A program made the position numbers and the translations under genes. A stretch of DNA of 64,000 bases from Caballeronia udeis. Its GTDB lineage: Bacteria > Pseudomonadota > Gammaproteobacteria > Burkholderiales > Burkholderiaceae. Under the pieces are notes generated by a model. It was not told where the DNA came from and made no database searches. It was given only the letters and a program-made list of their open reading frames with translations. Shown here in pieces: positions 1-7,082 of this stretch; position 1 is the stretch's first letter; the number at the start of each line of letters is the position of its first letter. The stretch covers positions 96,284 to 160,283 of the forward strand of contig NZ_FCOK02000011.1 of NCBI RefSeq assembly GCF_001544555.2, given 5' to 3'.

Positions 1-345
1 TTAGAGTGCATCGTGACAAAGCGCCATCATCCTCTGCACCATTGTGCTTGAACCGTTGAGTTCCATTTCATCGGTGAAGAGTGCCGATACACTTGACAGC
101 CGAACCGCGACTCCGGCCTCCAGCAAATCCTTACTGGCAATCTTCAGCGCAAGTTGGCCCATTTGGACCCGATCGAGCCAGTGCATCTTCAGTTGGTTCT
201 TCCTTAGCCACCGGCGACAACATTCGACGACATGGTCCACACGCCATTCTTCCGTCAGGGCGTACGATGCCGCCGCAATCGCGACCAGGAAACATAGCAA
301 GTCGGCGCGCGCGCTCTCTTGTTCGGTGAGTTCAGCTTTAGTCAT
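1..345 (-). CDS. Hypothetical protein, 114 aa
   Basis: Complete reading frame of 114 codons: the stop is the first three bases of the window and the ATG lies at 345. I do not recognise the family. The protein has an alanine-rich hydrophobic stretch at about residues 15-28, followed by a Trp/Arg/Lys-rich amphipathic middle. No signal peptide cleavage site or catalytic motif is visible. It is divergent from the truncated hicB-like gene, with about 100 bp between them. It lies outside the prophage, in flanking DNA rich in toxin-antitoxin remains, so it may itself be accessory. Its reality rests only on being an uninterrupted frame with a plausible start. Confidence 0.45.
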   Translation of the reverse strand: MTKAELTEQESARADLLCFLVAIAAASYALTEEWRVDHVVECCRRWLRKNQLKMHWLDRVQMGQLALKIASKDLLEAGVAVRLSSVSALFTDEMELNGSSTMVQRMMALCHDAL

Positions 346-444
346 GCTTTATCGTCCTGCCTACGCTCGTTTATCAACATCACCACATGTGGGCGTGAGT
401 ACGAGAATCAATATTGGTGAACCGCTGCCCCTCGCCCCAACCGG

Positions 445-822
445 TTGATTTCCACAGGGAACCAGACTTCTCCGGTAACGATCGCGCTGCGAGCAATCGC
501 CGGATTTTATGCCCGTGGTCCGGACTCGTCCACCGCAATGGATTTCTACTTCGAAGATAAGCGCCCGGTTCCGCTGCCGTCCGACGCAAAACGCGGCGAG
601 ACGCTGATCGAACTACGCGCCAGCGTTGCGGCAAAGGTGCTGCTGCTTAATGCAATGCTTGCCCAACACGTCACGCCCGCCGAGTTGGCGCGGCGGATGC
701 ACACACGTCCGCAGGAAGTGAATCGCGTCATTGATCTCGGGCATGCAACGAAAATCGACACGATCGCCTCGGCGCTGGCCGCGCTCGGCATGCGTTTGGA
801 GTTGAAAGTGATCCCGGTATAA
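445..822 (+). pseudogene. Truncated HicB-like antitoxin, C-terminal part
   Basis: From about residue 30 onward the frame reads like the back half of HicB antitoxins: an FYFEDKRPVPLPS segment, then a helix-turn-helix around ELARRMHTRPQEVNRVIDL, then HATKIDTIASALAALG near the end. HicB proteins normally begin with about 45 residues of a partly RNase H-like fold. Here that part is replaced by an unrelated sequence with only a TTG start at 445. A short product could start at ATG 538. No hicA-like toxin gene precedes it. I read it as the remnant of a hicAB pair whose 5' part was deleted. The HTH could still bind DNA if expressed. Confidence 0.7.
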
Positions 823-1127
823 GGGCGGACCAGAGATTGGGGATTTTCGCGCGCTTCGATGAGGTGAGCGCCGCTACGGACGGCGGACAAATCGGCCTGT
901 GGAATCTGACACGGCCAGACCATCTATTGCACTGGAGAGCGCCAAAACAATCGCTTCGGAGTTAGGGCCGCATGCTGAGCACGCATCCGCGTAACTCGAC
1001 GAGGGGCAGCCAAAACTGAAATCGGCAGCAATTCGGATGTAGCCACCCCTTACCAGATCGGAGGAACTATAGCGGTGACGTAACTTGCATTTCCAGTCAT
1101 TCTGCGGACTGCAGAAGTGGGTGTATT
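823..1127. other. Intergenic, no gene seen
   Basis: About 300 bases between the hicB remnant and the vapB control region. I see no coding frame with family resemblance, no tRNA and no strong hairpin. Confidence 0.5.
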
Positions 1128-1161
1128 CTTACCAAATACATATCGATCCATATGAGGTAAG
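1128..1161. promoter_or_regulatory. Candidate vapBC operator
   Basis: Two nested inverted repeats lie just before vapB. The outer one is CTTACC (1128-1133) with GGTAAG (1156-1161). The inner one is CATAT (1139-1143) with ATATG (1150-1154). VapBC complexes normally repress their own promoter through palindromes at this place, so this is the likely binding site. The right outer arm overlaps the ribosome binding site of vapB. Function is inferred. Confidence 0.4.
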
Positions 1162-1164
1162 GCA

Positions 1165-1377
1165 ATGACCGCCACCGCAACGCTATCCAGCAAATTTCAG
1201 ATCTCCATTCCCAAAGCGGTTCGTGAAGAGCAGCACTGGGAAGCCGGGCAAGAGTTCGTGTTCATTCCAAAGGGCAAAGGCGTGCTAGTCATGCCGGTAC
1301 CCGAATTGGAGCAACTTTCCGGGATCGCGAAGGGCGCTAAGAAAGACGACTACCGCGACCGCAAGGACCGTTATTAA
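1165..1377 (+). CDS. vapB: VapB-type antitoxin, AbrB/SpoVT fold
   Basis: 70 aa. The N-terminal TATATLSSKFQISIPKAVRE stretch is a typical AbrB/SpoVT swapped-hairpin DNA-binding domain. The Lys/Asp/Arg-rich C-terminal tail (about residues 55-70) is the part that usually threads into the toxin. A GAGG-type ribosome binding site precedes the ATG. The stop codon overlaps the ATG of the PIN-domain gene by one base, which gives tight translational coupling. The gene would encode the antitoxin of a type II pair, neutralising the VapC RNase and autorepressing the operon through the palindromes just upstream. Assignment is firm from domain and partner. Confidence 0.9.
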   Translation: MTATATLSSKFQISIPKAVREEQHWEAGQEFVFIPKGKGVLVMPVPELEQLSGIAKGAKKDDYRDRKDRY

Positions 1378-1772
1378 TGGCGAGATCAATGCGCGTGATT
1401 GATACGTCGGCCTGGATCGAGTGGTTGGTCGGCAGTGCGCTAGGCAAGAAGCTGAGCAAGGAATTTCCAGAAAAATCTCGCTGTATCGTGCCGACGATCG
1501 TACAGCTCGAGTTGTCGAAATGGCTGGTGCGTGAGGTCGGTGAAGAACAAGCCGACCAAGTCATTTCCTACACGCAGAAGTGTGTGGTCGTACCACTGGA
1601 CACTGCCATTGCATTGCTGGCCGCCGAACTGCATCGGGAACACAAATTGGCGACCGCCGATGCGATCGTTTACGCGACAGCACGGCAACGGAGAGCGGAT
1701 CTGCTCACGTGTGACGCGCATTTCAATGGACTATCGGACACCGTGTTTTTCCCGAAGCCGACCCGCTCGTGA
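1377..1772 (+). CDS. vapC: VapC-type PIN-domain ribonuclease toxin
   Basis: 131 aa. The PIN acidic residues are all present: D9 in VIDTSAW, E45 in QLELSK, D95 in TADAIVYA and D113 in TCDAHF. This predicts an active Mg-dependent endoribonuclease; VapC toxins cut tRNA or rRNA. It overlaps vapB by one base. Length matches the family. The pair sits 350 bp left of the prophage attL, on the chromosomal side. After precise prophage excision it would lie beside tRNA-Arg. The RNA target cannot be read from the sequence. Confidence 0.92.
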   Translation: MARSMRVIDTSAWIEWLVGSALGKKLSKEFPEKSRCIVPTIVQLELSKWLVREVGEEQADQVISYTQKCVVVPLDTAIALLAAELHREHKLATADAIVYATARQRRADLLTCDAHFNGLSDTVFFPKPTRS

Positions 1773-2124
1773 AACCCTGCGCGGGCGCCGGCATCTCCGA
1801 TCCGCCCGTCTGCACTCTCCAGACCAACGTCGCCCAACAAGATGTGCATGGTGTTGACCAAGTCGAAACGGGGAGCATCACGGAAACAGACCAGCGCCGT
1901 TCGCGCCGTTCGCGCTGTTTTCGCTTGGCCCGAACTTCGGTAATAGTTATCCGCGCGCAGATGGTTCCGTTCTTGCCGACCAGACACCACCATTCAATCC
2001 GTCGAGCCTCAGGAGCGCTGAATCTGGCCACGGTGTGCTCTCTCTACGCTTGTCGACAAATAGACAGAATTTGTACCAACCGGCACAGGCTCGGCGAGCA
2101 CAACTATTGATTCTAAAGAATAAT
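1773..2124. other. Intergenic between vapC and attL, no gene seen
   Basis: 352 bases. Frames here overlap each other without family resemblance. I see no RNA gene or clear terminator. Confidence 0.5.
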
Positions 2125-2170
2125 TTGGTGCGCCCGGCTGGGATCGAACCAGCAACCCCTGCCTTCGGAG
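2125..2170. repeat. attL, 46-bp duplicate of tRNA-Arg 3' half
   Basis: Identical to 36753-36798, covering the CCA end, acceptor 3' strand, T arm and part of the anticodon arm. Sequence diverges immediately on both sides: position 2171 is t where the tRNA has g, and 2124 is t where attR has a. Confidence 0.95.
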
Positions 2171-2230
2171 TTTTACCAGCGCACCACGATCCCTTATAAA
2201 TCAATGCCTTACGCAACTCGCAAACTGCAA

Positions 2231-2270
2231 AACCAAGGCTAAACAAGGTCATTCAAGGCCATCCAAGCTC
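2231..2270. repeat. Four 10-bp tandem CAAGG repeats near attL
   Basis: CAAGG starts at 2234, 2244 and 2254, with CAAGC at 2264, so the period is exactly 10 bp over 40 bp, near one helical turn. The position, 60-100 bp inside attL, is where arm-type integrase, excisionase or IHF sites occur in tRNA-targeting phages. The binding protein is inferred. Confidence 0.6.
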
Positions 2271-2276
2271 ACCCTG

Positions 2277-2294
2277 ACTGTATTTTCACTGTAC
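2277..2294. repeat. Candidate integrase arm-type site, left
   Basis: An 18-bp sequence containing ACTGTA at 2277 and 2288 recurs exactly at 36688-36705 at the right end of the prophage. In the circular phage both copies would flank attP. That fits arm-type sites for the tyrosine integrase. Confidence 0.6.
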
Positions 2295-2346
2295 AGCCGG
2301 CAGACCCCGCCTCAATCCCGCTGCGGAGGTACAGCACGCCAAGCAG

Positions 2347-2378
2347 CTGATTTGTAACCATCAGGTGGTGGGTTCGAG
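2347..2378 (+). pseudogene. tRNA-like fragment, possibly tRNA-Thr remnant
   Basis: A CTGAT...ATCAG anticodon-type stem with TTGTAAC in its loop (TGT anticodon, Thr) is followed by GGTGGTGGGTTCGAG, a normal start of a T arm. The 3' strand of the T stem does not pair and no acceptor stem closes it. It is therefore not a working tRNA. It may be a fossil of an earlier integration or of a phage-carried tRNA. Confidence 0.4.
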
Positions 2379-2501
2379 TTTGCGCTGCACAATGGAGCGA
2401 TTTCAGAAACCTCCTGTGTGGGTTCCGTTGCGGTCGATGCTTAGTCGGGCCACGGAGCAGGTCTAACGCGCCCGTCCGGCGCAGAGTTCGAACAATCGAC
2501 A

Positions 2502-3479
2502 ATGAGCAACTTCCAGTTTTCCTTTCCTAAACAATGGGCGTTTGTCCTCAACCCAGTAGTTTTGCCTGGTATCGACTCATACGAGCTTGCCCCTAACCTG
2601 ACCTTGCGGAAAGCAAAGCAGCATGAGGTCGTCGCGATCAAGCAAACCTTGGCGTGCTGCGTTGGCTCACCCTTCAATGTGCCGCGTGAGTTGAACTACG
2701 AGACGGACAGGCATGAAACGCCAATCGGGCCGAACAGCAAAAACATCAACGCGATTCCGCTCGCCGTGGGCGATTGGCGCTATCACATCGTCACCAATGA
2801 AGGAGATCAAAACGGGCTCTATCGGTCGCATTTGGCTATCAATGCAACAGCCGCACCTTTAGAGATTTCCGCCCTGACATTCGTCGGGCAGGGGTTAAGC
2901 GGTTGGCGTGGAGACTCCGCTTCGCGGTACTTTCGCGATTTCATGCCACTCCCGGCCTCGCATTTGAGCATCGCTGACCTGGACGAAGCTCGCGAGACGA
3001 TCACCGGATTTGAGCCGTTCTTCGGTGGTGGCGCGCTTTACGAGCAACACCCGGAAGTCCAGCGCGCTTTCCTCATGTATGACTCCCTTAGCATGTTGCC
3101 TGCGAATTCCGAATTTCAAGTAATTGGACTGTTCGCGATCATCGAAATGATGATTACGCATAACGCCAAGCTGGAAGATCGGGGGGACTCGATCACCCAC
3201 CAGATGCAAACGAAGCTACCGCTTCTGATGCGCAGATTCCGTAGACCAATATCGACGAACCAGCACTTTGGTGACGTTAATGCAAAAAAGGTTTGGTCCG
3301 CGCTCTACTCGTATCGGAGCGCCTTGGCGCACGGGGGAGTGGCGAATTTCGCTTCCGGCCCATTGCAGGCGATTAAGTCGGCGGAGGCTGCGGCCGAGTA
3401 CCTTCGTTCAGTCGTGAAGGGACTGCTGAGGCATGTTCTCCTAGAGCCTCTACTCGTTCTTGACCTGAAGAATTGCTGA
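2502..3479 (+). CDS. HEPN-type (ApeA-like) putative ribonuclease, phage cargo
   Basis: 325 aa. The C-terminal part contains YSYRSALAHGG, with R272 and H277 in the R-x4-H arrangement of HEPN ribonucleases. It lies near the end of an alpha-helical domain (about 195-315), as in Apea-like HEPN proteins. The N-terminal 190 residues are mixed alpha/beta and unrecognised. HEPN proteins with this layout (ApeA and relatives) are known phage-defence RNases. The gene is the first after attL in a block that lies beside the portal gene, analogous to the P2 exclusion genes. It stands alone with no overlapping partner. The RNase role is inferred from one motif; exclusion of other phages is a hypothesis. Confidence 0.6.
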   Translation: MSNFQFSFPKQWAFVLNPVVLPGIDSYELAPNLTLRKAKQHEVVAIKQTLACCVGSPFNVPRELNYETDRHETPIGPNSKNINAIPLAVGDWRYHIVTNEGDQNGLYRSHLAINATAAPLEISALTFVGQGLSGWRGDSASRYFRDFMPLPASHLSIADLDEARETITGFEPFFGGGALYEQHPEVQRAFLMYDSLSMLPANSEFQVIGLFAIIEMMITHNAKLEDRGDSITHQMQTKLPLLMRRFRRPISTNQHFGDVNAKKVWSALYSYRSALAHGGVANFASGPLQAIKSAEAAAEYLRSVVKGLLRHVLLEPLLVLDLKNC

Positions 3480-3959
3480 AAGCTCCTAACCGGCATTTCG
3501 AAAACCTGATTCACCGTGGCGAGCGCCTCACGCCGAGCCACCCCGTTTGCGACGGCATGCAACCTCAGAACCGAAGCGTGCACGCTGCATCAATGTGCAT
3601 CAACAAGTTTGCGTTTAATTTGTTGCAAGCCCCAAGGTGGAAGGGGCTCACGGGCGGGGTGCAGCTTGCATCAAAGGACGCCTCCCAAGAGGGCGGGCAG
3701 GCGGGGAGGGGACTGCGACAGAACAAAGGCGGAGTCATCTCGCGCGCGGCGCGGAAGATTTTTGGAATCCATTGACGTCTCAGAGAATTGCGTGAAGGCG
3801 AGGTGCGGTCGGCAACGAGAGTTCGTCGCCAGGTCTACCCCGCTTAGTGGGATAAAATGCACGCTGGTCGAGTAAGCTGGCCTTGTTTGGACAGACCATT
3901 CGGCGGCGAGTCTCACCTTATGCGGTGGAAATTCCCTCTAATACTAAGTTGGACTCCGC
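3480..3959. other. 480-bp gap in prophage cargo, no gene supported
   Basis: Several overlapping short frames exist, but none has family resemblance or a convincing ribosome binding site. No RNA gene was recognised. The purine-rich, GGCGGG-rich stretch near 3690-3715 is unexplained. Confidence 0.4.
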
Positions 3960-4601
3960 ATGACCGACCCTATCCCGCTCACAGTCTCAGTCTTGGCCCT
4001 TGCCGTCTCTGCGATCACGGCGTGGTTGACATTGTTTCGCCGCGGCACAGTGCGAATGACTCAGCCAACGGTCATATATTTCGGCCCCGACACGCCACGT
4101 CCAGGCGGCCGCGACGGAAATCCAAAGATCTATCTGCGGACATTGCTCTTTGCCACCTCGAAGCGCGGGCGAATCATTGAGAGTATGCATATCTCGCTTT
4201 CGCGATCCGAAACCCACCAGAACTTCAATATCTGGGTGCATGGCGAGACCAACAAACTCGTTAGAGGTAGTGGCCTCTTCGTCGGCGAGACTGGCGTTGC
4301 TGCCAATCATCATTTCCTCATGCCGGAAGACGGAAGCCACTTTAAGTGGTTGGCGGGACATTATCAGCTTGGCGTGCACACTCGCCTCGTGGGTGACAAG
4401 GCGCATAAGCTGCTTTTCTCTCAGCCACTCGAAGTCACGTCGGACCTTGCCGCCCAACTGGATAGACCTGGTGTGGGGTTGTACTTCGACTGGGGACCAG
4501 ACTCATCGCGCTACTTACCACACATCGAACAACGTCCGCCCTTGCACGACCCAGAGCAATTCATCGAAACGCTAGGTCTAACGCCTCATGTCGAACGTTA
4601 A
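3960..4601 (+). CDS. Membrane-anchored protein of unknown function, 213 aa
   Basis: One N-terminal transmembrane helix (about residues 5-25) ends in LFRRGTVRM, giving a short periplasmic N-terminus and a cytoplasmic body. The body is beta-rich, with a YFGPDTPRPGG loop and a late YFDWGPDSSRY motif. I recall similar anchored proteins of about 210 residues with the same TLFRRGT and DWGPD motifs in diverse bacteria, but no function is known to me. There is no catalytic signature. It lies in the cargo block between the HEPN gene and the Nudix/MgtC pair and may contribute to host protection or superinfection exclusion. That role is speculation from location only. Confidence 0.6.
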   Translation: MTDPIPLTVSVLALAVSAITAWLTLFRRGTVRMTQPTVIYFGPDTPRPGGRDGNPKIYLRTLLFATSKRGRIIESMHISLSRSETHQNFNIWVHGETNKLVRGSGLFVGETGVAANHHFLMPEDGSHFKWLAGHYQLGVHTRLVGDKAHKLLFSQPLEVTSDLAAQLDRPGVGLYFDWGPDSSRYLPHIEQRPPLHDPEQFIETLGLTPHVER

Positions 4602-4757
4602 TGGACGTCTTGCGTTGTCCCTCGTCCTATCGCGATCGTCGCGAATCAGCTGCAAGTGGACTTCGGCTCAAGCAAATCGAGCGTCTCAACGCTCAACTGC
4701 ACCGAACATCGTTAAGCCACTGCCAGTCACGTTAGCTCGCCGATTGGCGCTCGGACA

Positions 4758-5030
4758 CTATTGGCTCTCTTGACTAAAAAGATCATCGACAATTCGCCGC
4801 GCAGCGCTGTAACCGCCCATCAAGGCGTCTGCTTCTGTCGCAAACGGGCGACCGCCGGCCTCCCCGAAACGCAGCGGTGAAAATACCGCGATGGCATTAC
4901 CTGCCTGGAAGATTCTGACTATTGCCACGTAGCCCACACGCGCCGGAGTTCCGCCAGCCTGCCCCCAGCTTAAGTCGGATTCGACGGCCACAACCAGGGT
5001 ATAGCCGTGATATTCGTATGTACGCGTCAT
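4758..5030 (-). CDS. Conserved small protein, unknown function
   Basis: 90 aa, no signal peptide and no membrane helix. It opens with TRTYEYHGYTLVVAVE, a beta-hairpin pattern, and ends in an alpha-helical segment with GGYSAARRIVDDL. I recall short Burkholderia proteins with a similar start, but no function. It is 14 bp downstream of the mgtC-like gene on the same strand. The order Nudix, mgtC, this gene suggests one leftward operon from a promoter right of 6214. Its presence in a prophage may indicate capture from a host chromosome. Confidence 0.65.
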   Translation of the reverse strand: MTRTYEYHGYTLVVAVESDLSWGQAGGTPARVGYVAIVRIFQAGNAIAVFSPLRFGEAGGRPFATEADALMGGYSAARRIVDDLFSQESQ

Positions 5031-5044
5031 GGCCTACTCCGCTT

Positions 5045-5722
5045 TTAACTGCCATTCCGGCATTCACGGACACCCGACATTGCTGCCAGCCGTGTACGGA
5101 TCGTCGCGAACTCGCTGTCTGTCGCGCGTGATAGCCCGACCTGCACCTCGTCGAGTTCAGGGGCGTCGTCAGATTGCTGGACGATGAACTGCTTCACTCG
5201 AACACTTCCCGTACCCAGAGCGTTATGAATACTGTCGAGTGAGACGCTGCCGCGTTCGACCACCAGGGTTATATTGCGCTGCTGTTTGACCGAAATGAAG
5301 CGACGCTCGAGCGGCTTCACCCCGGCAAGAATGATAAAGATGATGACCGTCGCTCCGATGGCTGCGGTGTACATGCCACCGCCGACCGCCAGACCGATTC
5401 CTGCGACCGACCAGAGGCTGGCGGCGGTCGTCAACCCGCGCACGATTTCGCCACGCATCAGGATCGACCCCGCGCCGAGGAAACCAATGCCCGACACGAC
5501 TTGGGCAGCGACCCGGGAAGGATCGAGCACGACGTTCTTCGTTCCCAACACATCGGCAAATCCGAACGCAGAGACGAGCATCATCAACGCCGCACCGACA
5601 CATACAAGCATGTGCGTACGCAAGCCTGCTGCCCAGTTCATTCTTTCGCGCTCGAAGCCGATGACGCTACCGAGTAGAGCCGCCAGGACGAGGCGAGATA
5701 GAAGCTCGATATTGCCGATCAC
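5045..5722 (-). CDS. MgtC/SapB family membrane protein
   Basis: 225 aa. The N-terminal two thirds hold four or five transmembrane segments and the family signature around GFERERMNWAAGLRTHMLVC and GIGFLGAGSIL. The last 75 residues form a soluble ACT-like domain. MgtC proteins are linked to growth at low Mg and survival in macrophages, in part through inhibition of the F1Fo ATP synthase; SapB relatives are less well known. Length matches the family. It lies 24 bp downstream of the Nudix gene on the same strand. In a prophage it would be a lysogenic-conversion gene. Which branch it belongs to needs a tree. Confidence 0.9.
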   Translation of the reverse strand: MIGNIELLSRLVLAALLGSVIGFERERMNWAAGLRTHMLVCVGAALMMLVSAFGFADVLGTKNVVLDPSRVAAQVVSGIGFLGAGSILMRGEIVRGLTTAASLWSVAGIGLAVGGGMYTAAIGATVIIFIILAGVKPLERRFISVKQQRNITLVVERGSVSLDSIHNALGTGSVRVKQFIVQQSDDAPELDEVQVGLSRATDSEFATIRTRLAAMSGVRECRNGS

Positions 5723-5746
5723 GAACTACCCCTTGATATTTTGGTG

Positions 5747-6214
5747 TTAAATCGGCTGTGAAGCCGTGTCGGCGACGGGGGTGTGGGTCTGGCCCGTCCC
5801 GTTTCCGGGACCGTCCGGTTTATCGATGACCACCGACGGCGTTTCGCCGCGATTCTCGTGCGTAAGGAAGAGATCCACGATTTCCCGGGTCGGTATGCTT
5901 GTGACGAGCGTCGATATTTTGGTCGGGCTGAACCACCTGCACTTCGAGATTTCGTTACACGGTTCGGGGGACGCGTCCTGAGGAAGATCGACGAAAAAAA
6001 CGAGATGTCGTTTGCTGAGGCCGCCAAACTGGAACAGGTAGGTGACCTCCGCACCAACAAGCGAAGTCTCTTCTTGCAGTTCGCGCCGGGCTGCGTCCAG
6101 CGGCGACTCGGAACGTTTTATGGTGCCGCCGGGTAACGACCACCGCGACCGCTCGCGCGCGACCAAAAGCACTTTGCCGTCCCGGATGCATATGATGGTC
6201 GCCCTAGCTTTCAT
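5747..6214 (-). CDS. Nudix hydrolase
   Basis: 155 aa. The Nudix box is clear: G30-x5-E36-x7-R44-E45-L46-x-E48-E49, with Ser at position 51 where Gly is usual. It starts with a beta strand (RATIICIRDGKVLLV) typical of the fold. Substrates of this family are nucleoside diphosphates linked to another moiety; the exact one cannot be told. The last 35 residues are Pro/Gly/Thr-rich and probably disordered. It is the first gene of a likely three-gene leftward operon with the MgtC-family gene and the 90-aa protein, all within the prophage cargo. Confidence 0.88.
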   Translation of the reverse strand: MKARATIICIRDGKVLLVARERSRWSLPGGTIKRSESPLDAARRELQEETSLVGAEVTYLFQFGGLSKRHLVFFVDLPQDASPEPCNEISKCRWFSPTKISTLVTSIPTREIVDLFLTHENRGETPSVVIDKPDGPGNGTGQTHTPVADTASQPI

Positions 6215-6423
6215 TCTCTCCCCTATAGGACACGCGGCGGCTGCTTTAAAGGCGGATTATGGACCATCCGCGAGCGTCCGTTTTGCCGAAGTGGCCGGAA
6301 GGACACGATGACGCGCTGTGGAGGCACCTCGCTGGCACAACGACGTTGATCGATCTGGTCCTTCTATTTTTGCACAGTGGAGTAAGCTAAAAGTCAGTCC
6401 ACCGTTGACGGGGAGAACAGGCA

Positions 6424-6819
6424 ATGAAAACGCGTTCGGCACTTGAGATCTGTTTGCCGCTTGCCCTGTTCATCGCGGCGTGCGCCTTGTCGCTTCCAAC
6501 TCTGATGATCGCTGTCGCCTGGATGACGATTGGCGTTATGTCGCTGGGGCACCGCACACTCGAAAGCTTCCCGATTGACGGGATCAGTCGGAAGTGGCTC
6601 CGGGGGTATCGGGGAGCATGCCTGTTGTTCTACCACCTTGCCTGGTGGCCCTGGTACATGCGGACTCCTCTGCGAGACGGCGCTGATCGAATCGGAAGAC
6701 GGCTGTTCACAAGGAAAAAATCGCCGCATCGCGAGTCGGAGAATCCGCAGGACAACCTGCCGACCGGCGAGCGTGAGGAGAATAGCAAGAGCGACGCAGG
6801 TCAAGGGCGGCGAGATTGA
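6424..6819 (+). CDS. Small membrane protein, unknown function
   Basis: 131 aa. Two adjacent hydrophobic segments at about residues 8-26 and 28-42 are followed by an aromatic stretch (FYHLAWWPWYM, about 76-86). The tail of about 45 residues is highly charged and likely disordered. A GGGGAGAACAGGCA-like purine-rich leader precedes the ATG. It is divergent from the Nudix operon and is the last cargo gene before the late region. No family is recognised. Small membrane proteins at this place in P2-like phages can mediate superinfection exclusion, but nothing in the sequence proves it. Confidence 0.55.
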   Translation: MKTRSALEICLPLALFIAACALSLPTLMIAVAWMTIGVMSLGHRTLESFPIDGISRKWLRGYRGACLLFYHLAWWPWYMRTPLRDGADRIGRRLFTRKKSPHRESENPQDNLPTGEREENSKSDAGQGRRD

Positions 6820-7082
6820 CTGGGCCGAAACCGACATGATCGTCGAGCTATCGGAAAAAGGGGGCTGACCGTGCCGCCTATGTCGGCACGTTTGCAGCCA
6901 AGGCGAAAAACCTGGCATCGACTGTCACGATCTCACCCTGCCCTGGAAGCGACCATCCGCTGATTCGACGCGACCGGCGCTTGCTGGTCGATCAGAGATA
7001 CTCTGACCATATACGTTGTGGCGCGCTTGGCGCTGACAATTGCCGTTCTTGGCGCGCCGCTTTGGGATGAATCCCTGGTCGC
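6820..7082. other. Gap beside portal gene; expected place of cos
   Basis: No gene is supported. A hairpin GTGCCG/CGGCAC lies at 6871-6889. In P2 the cohesive end site is just beyond the 3' end of Q, so cos is expected here. I could not match a cos sequence by eye. Confidence 0.3.

Noticed and set aside
3473..3875. Overlapping short frames after the HEPN gene
   Set aside because: They overlap each other in different frames with no ribosome binding sites and no domain.
6820..7082. A further att copy separating the cargo block from the phage proper
   Set aside because: No copy of the 46-bp tRNA core was seen by eye between 2171 and 36752, so the cargo is taken as part of one element.
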